Shown: positions 10,785 through 21,162, counted from the first letter of the stretch. The stretch: DNA of 23,901 bases from Larix sibirica (GCA_004151065.3 NWUY0300025725.1:24762-48662), one strand, 5' to 3'. Numbers and translations are program-made. The notes: a model not told the origin generated them from the sequence alone.

Positions 10785-11054
10785 TTCTTCACTTCAAAAT
10801 TATTCAATATGAGGCTATAAATCTAGAAATGAACCATAACCATACCTTCTACTGGAATAAGATGAATCGAGTCTCCAATATGAGCCTCAAATCCTTCAAT
10901 TTGATGAGTGTGCTCACCTCTACACCCAACAAAATCTTCAAATCTGCAAGCAAGGTCTTCGCCCCTTCATGGAGTTGACATGTCAAAAGAAAAATATGCA
11001 ATATGAGTCTCACAAAATGATGAATCTTAGTCTTCAAATTTTCAAGAAGTGGAG

Positions 11055-11079
11055 TTTCTCCTGGATAACAATGCAAAAA
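11055..11079 (-). promoter_or_regulatory. Decayed primer-binding-site-like sequence
   Basis: Directly inside the LTR end (GGAGGTAACA on the - strand) the sequence is TTTTTGCATTGTTATCCAGG. Many plant Ty3/gypsy elements have at this place TTTTTGGCGCCGTTGCCGGGG, which pairs with a tRNA 3' end to prime reverse transcription. The differences are mostly C-to-T or G-to-A at CpG/CNG positions plus a short gap. That fits decay of a methylated site. The match is from memory of the family pattern and should be tested. Confidence 0.45.
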
Positions 11080-12600
11080 TGTTACCTCCCAAACTAGCAT
11101 GTGTGATTAAAGTCCCAAAGCGGCATACTAGCCCAAGGGGAACCAACTAATGCCACCACACATATCCCCTCTCACGTTAGGTAGGTTTTTCTCCATCTCA
11201 AGGGGGGGTGTTCCTTAGGGTTAAGGTTCACTAGGTAAGGGAAATGCGGATCAATGTGATTCCAAAAGGGTTTCCCTAGCAAAGGTTTGTAGGTGTAGAG
11301 ATATACAATGGAAATGATGGGAGGATAAGGGAAACCACTTCAAAGGGATAGTGCCAATCCAACCTGGGGAAATTGGAGTCAATAGGTCACTAACTTACAA
11401 GGACTTGATTCAAATATCATCCAATAAGGAGAGACGTCTAGTCAACCCTAGCCTCAATGGATGTACTGGTGGGTTCAACTTGGAACCACAAAGGGAAGGA
11501 CCAATCCCTCCTTTACTTATTTCTTGAGTGAAACCCTAAAATAGAAGGGGTTAGAATTGCACCATTCGAACAAAAGATAATGTAAAGAAAAGCCTCCCTC
11601 TATTTAAGAACTTCAATTGAATCCAACATAAAACCTTATCTAAGATCCAATCCACTTAAACAATGTTTCCCCTAAAATGGCTTAAGAGAAGTAACATGGA
11701 CAATGCTAGCAAATATGATCTTCAATATATAAGCACAATAGCAAGATAAATGCCACACATTCACAAGGGAGAAACCCCTAAACAAAATTTCGCTCCAAAG
11801 AAAGATGTATCAATTATGCTCCAAAAGAGAGAGAGATCCAAAAATCCAACCATGAAATGAAATGAGAAAGTAGCTCTCAATTTACAGGAGAGGCTAAAAC
11901 TTCATTTACAATAAAATATTCATTATTTCCTAAGATCTATCCTAGGGTGGGGTAAAATAATACAAAAGCCCCACTCATTCAACTAACTCCTAACAAGTTA
12001 CATCAAAAAGGTGGTCAAAAGCCACTTGTACAATCATGAGATACGTGGAGCCCCTCAATGAGGGGCAATGCTTCCAATAAGCAAGGGAACAAGTTGTTGG
12101 TGATGATGCCACATGGCCTCCAAAGGTCCCTTAAAAAAATATGCTCCAAGAAATGTCCTCAAGACTGCCCTAAAGCTCCTCTCCAAATGGGGTCTTCAAC
12201 CCACCAAGTGCTCCAAGCAACCAAATGATGTCAGCATTAGCCTCCAAAGGCTTCTTCAAAGATAACTTGTTCATCAAACGATGTCCATATTGGGGGTTGA
12301 AACCACCAAGGATGTCCACTTGCCAACTTCCAAAGCTTCTTTAAGCAAAACCCTTTTCAAAGCATGCTCACAAGGCAACCAACCACTCACATGTGTCACC
12401 AAAGAAAAGGGCTGCTCCACCACTTTTGTCCACTTGGAGGATGAAACAATCATATATGTCCACATAGAAACAAACCCTTTCAAAGCAAAGCAACCCTCCT
12501 TCATGTGTCCACAAGACAACAAGCCCTTAAAGGCTACTCAGCCAGAGAAGATTCATACAAAACCAACAGTCAATCCCATAGAACAAGCTCCATAAGGGTT
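11080..12600 (-). repeat. 5' LTR of the gag-only element
   Basis: It starts (in + coordinates) with tgttacctccc at 11080 and is colinear with 5842-7130. It is somewhat longer in its U3 part: after atgccacatggcctccaaag (about 12106) it carries extra copies of CTCCAAAGG- and gatgtcc-type motifs. The open frame at 12281-12595 on the + strand lies inside this U3 and looks accidental. The higher-coordinate edge is not sharply defined; 12300-12700 is the possible range. Confidence 0.7.
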
Positions 12601-13380
12601 GATGCCTCCTCCAAAACTCTTCCAAATTAGCTGAATGCTTAGCCAAACTAAGGTATAAAATAATGATTGGGAGGGCATTAAGGGGAAAACCCTTCATAAC
12701 TTAAGTTTCAACAAGGTGGATGATCCATAAAGCGAAGTGTTATTAGATTACTCACTTAAATGATAGGATTAGAATAAGTTATAGCACACAAGTGGTACTA
12801 GATGTGGGCGGCTTGTAGCCATTGCTAAAGAAAGATTCAACTCAAGCTTGTCAATATGATAAGTATTTATATTGAGTATATGATTTACATGTATAAGGGT
12901 CGGGCCTACCTAGTATTCATATCATCCATTCATGGTCCCATGTAGATCCAATAGCTCCAATCCTAGGACCCCAAGCATTCCATGTGCTCACATCTCTAAC
13001 ATGAAAGGGCATGGTTTTTCTTGGCTCTTTCCCGTTTCATTTGGATATTAGGTAGTTTAACGCACATGGCAAATGAACACAGATATGATGCAGTGTACTA
13101 CTTATCTTTTGTTGTTTGAATAAAGAAAAATACTTGCCTGCTTATCCTAATATCTAATAAGATGTCTTGCAGGCCCTTTCAAGTTTAACACAAGAGATGG
13201 ATACCATGCAAGTTTCCCAAAGTTACAATTAAATCCATATTCTTGGACTAAGGTATCATCTGATCATGTACTTGATTATCAACTTTTCTTATGACCAACT
13301 TCTGCATAGATATAACAAATTAAACTTTTTATATTAGCAGTGTCTTCTTCATATTATTTCTATGCAATTTCTATGCATCT
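12601..13380. other. Intergenic stretch between LTR copies
   Basis: No gene, RNA or repeat could be supported. It separates the gag-only element from the isolated LTR-like copy at 13381. Confidence 0.5.
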
Positions 13381-14610
13381 TGTTACCTCCTAAATTGACA
13401 GTTCAAGTGGTACATCCCTAAAATATGTGTGCAGCCCCTGGGGAACTCAGAGGGACTACCCACTGCCACCACAGTAGCTCCCCCTCTCACTTTAGGCTGT
13501 CGCTCCTCCAGCACAGGGGGGTATCCCCAGGATAGGATTACTAAGTATATGCAATAAAATCTCAAGTATAAATGGATAATTAGACTTAGTAAAACAGAGA
13601 TGTAAGACATACTTCAGATTTAAGTGGATGGTAGGTTTCTAAGACCAGAGCCAATCCATGGGTTATGTGGTCAAGTAATACAAACAAAGAGGGCTTGAAG
13701 TTATGGAGAGAAGACATAGTCAAACTGTACACTGATTTGCCATGACTAGTCCAAATGGATTTTAAGTTACATGAGAGTGAGTGAGAGCACTAACAATAGA
13801 TGCACCATCACAGCCAATGTGTTTAAAGCCAACAAATAATGTGCAACCCTGATAGTGAAGGAAGAACCATAACATGAGATTATAAAGAAAAAGGACCAAG
13901 AAAGAAAACCTTCAAAGGAATGGACAGCCCAAGCACCAATCTCATAGGATTAAATGAGCTATTAACATGTGCCACATCAAAGCTTTTATTACAGCAGAAA
14001 TCTTCTCCAATATCCAAGATTACATCAAGGATTAAGGAGGGTTTATAACCTCACACCGAGTCCCTTCTCATGTGCAAAGACTTGCCTTCCAAAGAGTTCA
14101 TTTCCCGCAGTCAAAGCACTACCCACTCAAACATAATACCATGATTATCCAAAAGAAAAGAGAGGTATGAAAAGAGAGCCTCACATGTACTTGCTTGTAC
14201 CTTCACTTCCACCTCCTACATGTATCAACTAGGATTAGAGGGGTTTGCCATATCAATCCAATCATGAGAAGTAATGGAGAGTTACTCTTTAAATAGAGTT
14301 CTATGGCTACCTCAATCTCCTTACAATAGAATAATATCTTTTTCTCTAGATCCACTTATTACTCCTAGGGAATACAAGTCAACAACCCTAGAGCACAGTA
14401 AGTCATTAAAATAAACAATAAAGTGGGGCTTCCACTTGTCAAAACAATGTGCAAGATGCCTCCAACATCCAAACTGATTTGACCAAGTGCTAAGCTCTCA
14501 AAGCGGCACCATCTATGGGTACAGTCCTCCATAATAGATCCAAATAAAAGCCGACATGTCCACAATGAGGGAGCGTTCCAATGAAAGGGTGGCTAGGTCA
14601 TTATCCATAA
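13381..14610 (-). repeat. Solo LTR-like copy, diverged relative of the flanking LTRs
   Basis: It begins with an intact tgttacctcc, as at 11080. Landmarks then follow in the same order as in the other two copies: ctctcactttagg with a ctccag-rich stretch (about 13485-13515), agagccaatcca (about 13648), acaaagagggcttga (about 13683), and ctctagatccacttattactcctaggg (about 14345). It is much more diverged than those two are from each other. No interior or partner is seen next to it, so it is probably a solo LTR of a related family. The right edge is approximate. The strand is set by analogy with the other copies. Confidence 0.55.
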
Positions 14611-15375
14611 CATCCTCAAGCCCAAAATAGAAATAACCTCCAAATCATTTTCTCCACGATGCCAATGGCCTCATGGGAATGTGTGCTAGTACGTGGTTTA
14701 TAGTTGTTATAACAACCTCGTATCAGGGATACCTCAAAATATGTGCTAGGGTGTAGATCCATATGCATGCAACTAAAAAGTAAAAACCCCCAATTGACTC
14801 CATAAGATAGGGAGGGTGTTCCTCTGACAATGTCAACAGGCTTCCTCAAATCACGGATCTGATGTGGATATGTGTTTGATGACTTCCAGCTGTCACATAC
14901 TTTTCTAGAAACCCAGCGATATTCTTGAGAGACTCGTTCATCCTTAAAATCTGCTTTGAAAAGGTCAACGTGCTGCTTCTCTGCTCCTAACAAACTTCTT
15001 TATATTGTGGATCTCATCTAAATATGTGCAAGGATGGGCTGGAAACTGAACGACCTCCTTCTTTAGGACAAGAAGTAACTAAATCTTCAAAATGAGGGGA
15101 TGCTTCTCTTTCTAAGTGTCAATACCAAATAGAGCTTGAACCCTGTCCTACAAATGTATGCATGCAATAATTCTGCTTTATGTAACTGTCCTAAGTTAGG
15201 ACATTCTTTGAACTGTGCAAGTTGACCATTTCAAATGGTTTCTTGATTCATTCTTGACAGAACTCTCATATGGAATGCCCATTTGTAATATGAGAGCCAA
15301 ATACCACCTTTGCTAAAATCAAGATGGGCGATTCTCACGATAACAAGACTAGCACATACACTGCTGGTGAATATG
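14611..15375. other. Unassigned region with a weak - strand ORF
   Basis: An open frame at 14993-14616 (- strand, 125 residues) has no motif I recognise and could be chance or part of the preceding LTR. I saw no other feature. Confidence 0.35.

Positions 15376-15419
<44 letters not shown>
15376..15419. repeat. Compound (CT)n(TA)n microsatellite
   Basis: About 12 CT units (15376-15400) run directly into about 9 TA units (15401-15419), nearly perfect. An apparent ORF crossing it on the - strand reads as alternating Arg-Glu and is an artefact. Confidence 0.97.
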
Positions 15420-16235
15420 GCTGATTTTCATGCTACAGGACTGTGGATGACTGTATGCTGGAGAATCTGCTACATATCTGTCATTGATATTTTGTAAAAA
15501 TGCCTTGAAAAGGCCTTCAAACATTCTTGCAACTACTGCCCTTAATGTACCCTCTTTGCTGGCTGTGCAAAATGCTAAAAGAATCCCAAACTTAGTGTAT
15601 TGGTGGTCTTCTAACTGCACTTCCTGAATCTTGGTCTTTCCATCAGATCCTCATATTGCTGCCCTCACACAACCTTCAAATCAGCAGTCAACAACTAATA
15701 ACAACACCCTCATTTGCTAGCATGAGTGGTGGATTAAGAGTTCATAAGCATGCTGGAAATGATTCTCCATGTCACACTGCCCATACAATAACTAACTCAT
15801 ACAGCATAAGGATGTTCATTAGATTACCAGGCTCAATCTCATTAGATAAAATCAAACTTTGATAAATGGTTTTCATTGAATATTTCACTTAGGTGGGTGC
15901 ACGCCAGAACCTTTGGTGGATTCTAGTAGCTTGCAAAATGCTTCAAAGTTGCACAAAGGTGTCCAATGCCATCTGTTGTTAGTATTCCTTTCCTAATTAG
16001 GCACAAATATTTTGAAATGAATGCCTTCGCAAAATGCCAATTTGGTACAAGTCCATCATAAATGTTGACTGCTCACTTGTGACTGTATGCTTGCTGGCCA
16101 CTCCACATAATATCTGTTGCAGAATCTAAAATGCCTCTGAAATCTGCACTAAGAACTTCTAATGCATTCAAATGCTTTCCATGCACTATTTTCTAATCTG
16201 GGATAAAGATGAGCCATGCTATGTTGTGCCTTCAT
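15420..16235. other. Intergenic region without a supported gene
   Basis: There are only short ORFs with no recognisable domain. The sequence has slightly higher GC than its surroundings and recurring AAATGC/AATGCTT words, but no structure I could define. Confidence 0.45.
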
Positions 16236-16330
16236 TGTTGGAAATATTGTTGTCATTGATGTCAAAGGCAAGGGGAGACCACAAATGTCCAAGATGAAGA
16301 TTACAAGATGGAGATTGTTGGAAATTTTGT
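16236..16330 (+). mobile_element. Possible edge of a Copia-type LTR retrotransposon
   Basis: TGTTGGAAATATTGTTGTCA at 16236 and again gatggagattgttggaaatt at about 16308-16327 resemble the junction often seen at the 3' end of plant Copia polyproteins. There, a purine-rich tract (GGGGGAGA or similar) is followed by an LTR starting TGTTGG. A purine-rich caaggggagacc lies between them at 16269. No Copia coding sequence is seen upstream, so at most a fragment is present. Confidence 0.33.
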
Positions 16331-16651
16331 TTTTTGGATTTTTGATGCTTAGTTTGGATACCCTATCTTTGAAGGCATTTTTCCTCTAGATANCACTTTT
16401 ACCCTATCTTTTAAGAATTTAATTTTATCATTTAATATTACCATTATTATGGATTGTGGTGACTAGTGAATCCCCACTCCACAAATGCTCCACTAATGAC
16501 AAATAAAACCCCAGATTTCCCCTTGTTCTCTCGATGGAAACCATCACAAACCTCCTTGGATCTATTCACCCTTCCCCAACAATGCAAAATGAACCTAAAA
16601 ACCCTAAATTTGCGGCTTTAATCTCAATATTTGGTGCGTTTTTCGCCACAG

Positions 16652-16822
16652 GATGATATATTCCATTGACTCGCGCTATATACTAAAAATGTCTTGCTTT
16701 ATTGAATGTATCATGACACATTAAAATATCAGAAAATATCGTGATTTTTTGGTGGCGATATATCACCAAGGGTTTGGTAGCATGATATATCACGCTATTG
16801 GCGATATATCGCTGATATATGT
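16652..16822. repeat. Cluster of GATATATC palindromes
   Basis: The words ggcgatatatcacc (16754), catgatatatcacg (16781) and ggcgatatatcgctgatatat (16800) recur within 70 bases, with related gatgatatattcc at 16652. GCGATATATCGC at 16801-16812 is a perfect 12-base palindrome. It is either part of a repetitive element or a locally duplicated word; no function can be assigned. Confidence 0.55.
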
Positions 16823-17029
16823 AACTATGGTTGTATGCATAAATTTTCCCACAAGGACCTATAAACGATGAAATTCATGCCCAAAATTACTAATCTACCA
16901 TGGATATGCCCATTTTTATGCCCATAACTCACAAATGGTGGCTACAAGTGCTTATAACATGCCCAAAATTGAGGAACATGCTGCTTGTTGTCACTATTCA
17001 ACATCTCCTAGGGCTGCAATGTGCCCAAA

Positions 17030-17180
17030 ATCTCTCCTCCTAATTTGCATAGGGATGGCGTGTGTCATTATTCCATCAACAGTAGCTATGGAATAATCAA
17101 ATTGTAATCAAAATGATGTCACTCCCCTCTTCAAGTGTGTGATTAGAATCAAACGTGGACACCCATACAAAATGGGGGGC
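17030..17180. repeat. Dispersed repeat, copy 2
   Basis: This partner of 9002-9161, in the same orientation, has numerous substitutions and a few small indels. It is not flanked by the LTRs of the gag-only element, so the repeat also exists outside that element. Short - strand frames over it have no recognisable domain. Confidence 0.82.
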
Positions 17181-17289
17181 AATAACTAGCTTGACTCTTT
17201 GGTTGGAAGAGCTCATATTTTGGCAAGCAGTGGGAGTGACGAAGCAATGGAACTTGAAAGTATACCCTCTCAACAACATATTTGAAGGG

Positions 17290-17800
17290 AAATATGAATA
17301 TTAAAGAGGAGGATGAGGTTGGTATTAGGCATACCAAACAAGACATAATTAAGAACAATTCCATTCCATGCAAACCTTAGACGAGGAAGAGAACGAGATC
17401 TCAAATGGAACTTATTTCCGTGGTTAATATGTACTTTTAGTCCCACCTCGATTCAATCAAGAAAAAAATCAACAAGTTGGAGAAGGTGGTTGGCATATGA
17501 GGGATGGTATCCTCAAAACAAGTCGATAAGGAGGTCCTCCAATGGATGCTCAATACCAAATTTTCCAAAAGTTGAGATACCAAAGTTTCCCAGATTATAG
17601 AGATTTGTTGGTTGGTCAAATCGCTCATTTCTTAGGTAATGGAAGAAAGTTTTAGCAAAATATAAAAAAACAACAAGCAAACAACAATAATGATGAAACA
17701 CGAGATTTACATGGAAACTCTATTGTAACCAGGGAAAACTATAGGGTAATGGAAACTTCAAACTTTATTAATACTTTCCAAAGCTTCTTACAATTTTTCG
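17290..17800 (+). other. Unassigned retroelement-like debris
   Basis: On the + strand, fragments such as NMNIKEEDEVGIRHTKQDII and KKKINKLEKVV (with stops between) look like decayed coding sequence. At about 17698-17740 the words cacgagatttacatggaaac and ccagggaaaac resemble a stretch common in plant Copia LTRs (ATTTACGTGGAAAAC). Neither is firm. The origin is probably another old LTR retrotransposon. Confidence 0.3.
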
Positions 17801-18890
17801 TGTATCGAAAATTCCAGGGGTCATTTCCCTTTTATAGAATACATAGGAAGGTTCCAAACAGGAACTATAGTACACTGGAATATTCTAGAAATTTTTGCCT
17901 TGCATACAATTTGCACGTGCAGATAGCTATGCACCATTGTTTAGGAGAATATCAAATATTTGGATCTTGACTTCACGTCCTAATAGAAAAATAATCTCAA
18001 CTTCACTCAAATATTCTAAGGAAGTTATATCTCGTGGAATCCAAGTACGATGTGATGATTAGAGTCCATTGGAGAAAGGATAGAGTAGTCTAGGAATCCA
18101 TAGAACTTCATGTTAAAGAGGCCAAGGAGATGAAAATGGAGGACCCTCAATAACTCTCCTTGCTAGACTTCATCATTCTGGACTTATACTTTGACAATGA
18201 CGATTGGTATTGTCCTTATGTCACCAATTTTAATTTTTAATTATTATTATTATTTGTTTACCATTTCTGAGGTCTACGCAGACCCTCAAGGGTTATAGTC
18301 CTCAAACAAAGGGTCGAGATCACTTTGAGTGCACTCTCTTTTCTTGTAATAATATTTCGATATCTAAGTCAAACTGTTAACAAGTTAGGGACTTCTCCTT
18401 TCAAATTATTTTTAGTTTTCCCGCTAATGAACCTTTATGCTTATAGCATGTCAATAGTCGGTAATGATATTTTTTGCAAATGTCAAACTTAGACCTCCCT
18501 CCCTAGGAGGATGAACAGATCCATAGTGATATAATATTTTATTTACATTAATATACTATAGGCCTAAATTACAAAAAATAACAAGAAGGAAAATAATCAA
18601 AAGTCACTAATATAAATGGGTATTTAAAGTTTCTAAAGTATTTAAGTGCCTGGGGAAGTAAGAAGGGTTAAAAAGGAATTTTAATTAAAATAAGTCCTTT
18701 TAGAGGCTTTTTTGTTTTTAAGAGGTTTCCTGTTGTGTTCTTAAACCCATAAAATTTAATCATAAACAAGATAGAACCATTAATATTAAAAAATAAACAT
18801 AAATACATCCACAAGAGAATGAACACAAGAATATGGAAGAACCCTTAAGGTAGGGTAACACCATCAAATACTCCTTATGGAAGGAATCAC
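17801..18890. other. AT-rich intergenic region
   Basis: No gene, RNA or clear repeat is supported. There is a short ATT run at 18240-18255 and a few weak open frames. Confidence 0.45.
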
Positions 18891-19280
18891 TCCACAAATC
18901 ATCCCCGTGATTAGCTTCCTTTTTAGCTCCCTTTTTTGCTTCCACTGATTGTTTCAATGTATTTTCTCCATTTTCTTGAAAAAGTTAGCACTATTCATTG
19001 GGATGGCGCTATTTATGGAATTTTTTGCGTTGAATTTCCCAAGTCGACGATAAAGTCGACACTATTTAGCACCGAATTTAGCTTCTAGTTTAACTTCTTC
19101 TTTAGCATCCTTTTTTGCTCATGGTTTAGCTTCTAGTGTATTCTTTGGCTTCCTTTTTTGATCCTCTTTTAGCTTCTAGTTTAGCGTCCTTTTTCTCTTC
19201 CTTGTTTGCTCCCGTTTTAGCTTCCAGTTTAGCTCACTTTTAGCTTCTAGTTTGGATTCCTATTTAGCTTCCAATTTAAA
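18890..19280 (-). pseudogene. Decayed Lys/Glu/Ala-rich repeat coding sequence
   Basis: On the - strand, GAAGCTAAA (Glu-Ala-Lys) recurs at irregular steps of 15-45 bases. This gives translations such as KLEAK, KKDAKEEVKLEAKF and, further on, VEAKKGAKKEAN (frame start at 18957). Stops and frame changes break it up. On the + strand this appears as tttagcttctagttt, about six times between 19079 and 19280. Charged Lys/Ala/Glu repeats occur in plant LEA-type and histone-H1-like proteins, but the repeat alone does not identify a family. It could also be a minisatellite that only happens to read this way. Confidence 0.4.
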
Positions 19281-19317
19281 AGCATGTTGTGCCTAAATAG
19301 TTAAGTTGTTGAGGTCT

Positions 19318-19896
19318 TGGGGGTTATGGGAATAAGGTATTTTGGATTAGGGGATTTAAGGATTAGGTTTTTTTAGATTAAGGGTTAAGGGATTAGGGAT
19401 TAGGGGTTAAGGTGGGGTTAAGGGATTAAGGGTCAAGGGCTAAGGGGTTATAGGTTCAGTAGTTTAATGGTTAATGGCTTAGGGATTATGGTTTAAGTGC
19501 TTGATGTTTAAGGGATTAGGGCTTAGGTATTAGGGGTTAAGGGATTAGGGGTTAAGTGATTAGGGATTAGGGCTTAAGGGATTAAGGTTAAAGGGCTTTG
19601 GGGTTAGGGGATTCAAGGCTTATGCGTTAAGGGATTAGGGATGGGGGGTTTAGGGATTAAGGGTTAAGGGATAAGGGATTAGGGTTTAAGGGATTAAAGG
19701 TCAAGGTATTAGGAATTGGGGGCTTATGGGTTAGGGGCTTTAAGGAGTAAGGGATTAGTGATTATGGGTTAAAGGATTAAGGTTTAAGGGGTTAGGGGTT
19801 ACGAGGTTTAGGGGTTTAGTCCATTAGGGGTTAAGGTCTTAGGGGTATGGGGTATATGGTTTAGGGGCTCTAGGGGTTAGGGTCTTATGGAGTTAT
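19318..19896 (+). repeat. Degenerate telomere-like (TTAGGG/TTAAGGG) array
   Basis: About 580 bases consist almost wholly of variants of a 6-8 base word: TTAGGG (about 20 by my count), TTAAGGG, GGATTAGGG, and a few of the plant telomere word TTTAGGG. The G-rich strand is +, with little C. The units are too diverse for an active telomere. This fits an old interstitial telomere-like block or a minisatellite grown from such a seed. Confidence 0.9.
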
Positions 19897-20420
19897 CATT
19901 TTGTAAAATTATATGTCACAGTAGATCTAAGAGCTGAGTNTAGTTTTCTTATATCCTGGGTGTCCAGAATATGGCTTTTCGTGTATCTAATCCATCATAC
20001 AATGTTATAGCATTGCTCAATAGCAACTCTTCCTATTTAGTAGTAGTTAGCCCCAGGGTATTACAAGTGAGCCTCCTAAACCATTGCAGGATTCACCACA
20101 ACACAAGCAAGTCAAAGACAAAAGGAAAACACGGAGAGGGAAGTCAAGTGTCAATCTATCATTCTTTAGCCAATGGAATTTTGAGACCAAGGTGGAGTGG
20201 TATGGAGATGGAGATAAGATCAAATGTGGAGGCAAAGGAGAGTTATAATCCCTGTAAAGACCATGAGCTGTTAGATTATGTTGTGTGCATAAAACAACAA
20301 TCTCTACTCAGTATTAGCCTATGAAACATTTTCTACCAGCGATACTAATTGTAAAGTAACATGAAAACATCCTGCAATACAATCATCAACCCAACTTATA
20401 ATCCATAAAGTCAATCCTCA
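19897..20420 (+). other. Region with a weak, unrecognised ORF
   Basis: An open frame at 19971-20324 (117 residues) has no domain I know. The Ser-rich, otherwise unremarkable composition and absence of splice or repeat support make a real gene unlikely. An unresolved base lies at 19940. Confidence 0.25.
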
Positions 20421-20505
20421 AGCATGGCATGGCATCACATGAATACATAGCATGGCATCATCACAAGGCAAAATATGGCATCAACCACTGGCATCTCATC
20501 AGTTA
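20421..20505. repeat. Cluster of GGCATCA words
   Basis: ATGGCATCA or a close form occurs about five times within 85 bases, for example gcatggcatggcatcac, tagcatggcatcatcac and aatatggcatcaacc. It looks like local slippage-type sequence and has no coding value. Confidence 0.6.
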
Positions 20506-20810
20506 TCACATCTGTAAGCACTGAACTCTGGATCTCAGCCTGATCTCTGAAGAAAAAATATGGGCAAAAATCGCCATACATAAAATGGTATAACAGGTCC
20601 CTAGTTAATCATACTTGGAACTTGGTCAAAATACAAGAATATACAAGTCTTAATAAAAAAAATTTAAATTTGTAATATTTTTGTCATCCAAATCCCTCCA
20701 TCCCCTGGAAATTCACAGGTACCTTCCATCCATCACTGAAACCTGTCCCCTTGTCCCTTAGACTCGTTGCAACATAGGCTTGTGCACATAAATTAGAGAT
20801 TATACATTTA

Positions 20811-21162
20811 TTTTCTCATTTTTCCATTTGGTAAATGAGACATTCGATCTGTCACTTTTCTTCAGACATGTATGTATTCCTTTACACTACCATTAAACAT
20901 TGCCATTTATTAGTGGACTTTACTAAACATTCATTGCATTTCTTGCTTTAGTTGATGCACAGTCAGAGACATTAATATCATGTTCGTTTTCTCATTTTTC
21001 ATTTTGTAAATGAGACATTCGATCTGTCACTTTTCTTCAGATATGTATGTACTCCTTTTACACTACCATTAACCACTGGTGGTTATTAGTGAACATTACT
21101 AAACCTTCATTTCATTTCTTGCTTTAGTTGGTGCACAGTCAGAGACATTAATATCATGTTCG
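20811..21162. repeat. 176-bp tandem duplication
   Basis: Two head-to-tail copies, 20811-20986 and 20987-21162, start ttttctcatttttc and end catgttcg, with an exact 176-base spacing. The copies differ by about 15 substitutions plus two compensating small indels. It lies about 350 bases beyond the stop codon of the - strand gene. Confidence 0.93.

Larger units (their letters stand above)
5842..12600 (-). mobile_element. Gag-only LTR retrotransposon (TR-GAG-like), - strand
   Basis: Two direct repeats, 5842-about 7130 and 11080-about 12600, flank an interior of about 4 kb. Reading the - strand, the order is 5' LTR (higher coordinates), a primer-binding-site-like sequence just inside it (11055-11079), a leader of about 270 bases, a broken gag (10784-9465), about 2.3 kb without recognisable coding, and the 3' LTR. 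I found no aspartic protease D(T/S)G, no Ty3-type reverse transcriptase YxDD and no integrase in any frame. Gag-only elements with normal LTRs are known in plants as TR-GAG. The alternative is an internally deleted autonomous Ty3/gypsy copy. The outer LTR ends could not be fixed, and no clear target-site duplication was found, so the higher-coordinate limit is approximate. The two LTRs differ by many substitutions and indels, so the insertion is old. Confidence 0.68.

Noticed and set aside
12281-12595. + strand ORF of 104 residues
   Set aside because: It lies within the LTR U3 made of short repeated words and has no domain; the overlapping - strand ORF is equally empty.
5842-12600. Integrated pararetrovirus instead of a retrotransposon
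   Set aside because: Long direct LTRs with a TATA box and a PBS-like site inside one LTR fit an LTR retrotransposon; no movement-protein or virus-type reverse transcriptase motif was seen.
15231-15620. - strand ORF of 129 residues with an Arg-Glu repeat
   Set aside because: It runs through the CT/TA microsatellite, which explains the repeat; the remainder has no recognisable domain.
19971-20324. 117-residue + strand ORF as a gene
   Set aside because: No domain, no splice or promoter support and overlapping - strand ORF of similar quality; listed only as a weak region.
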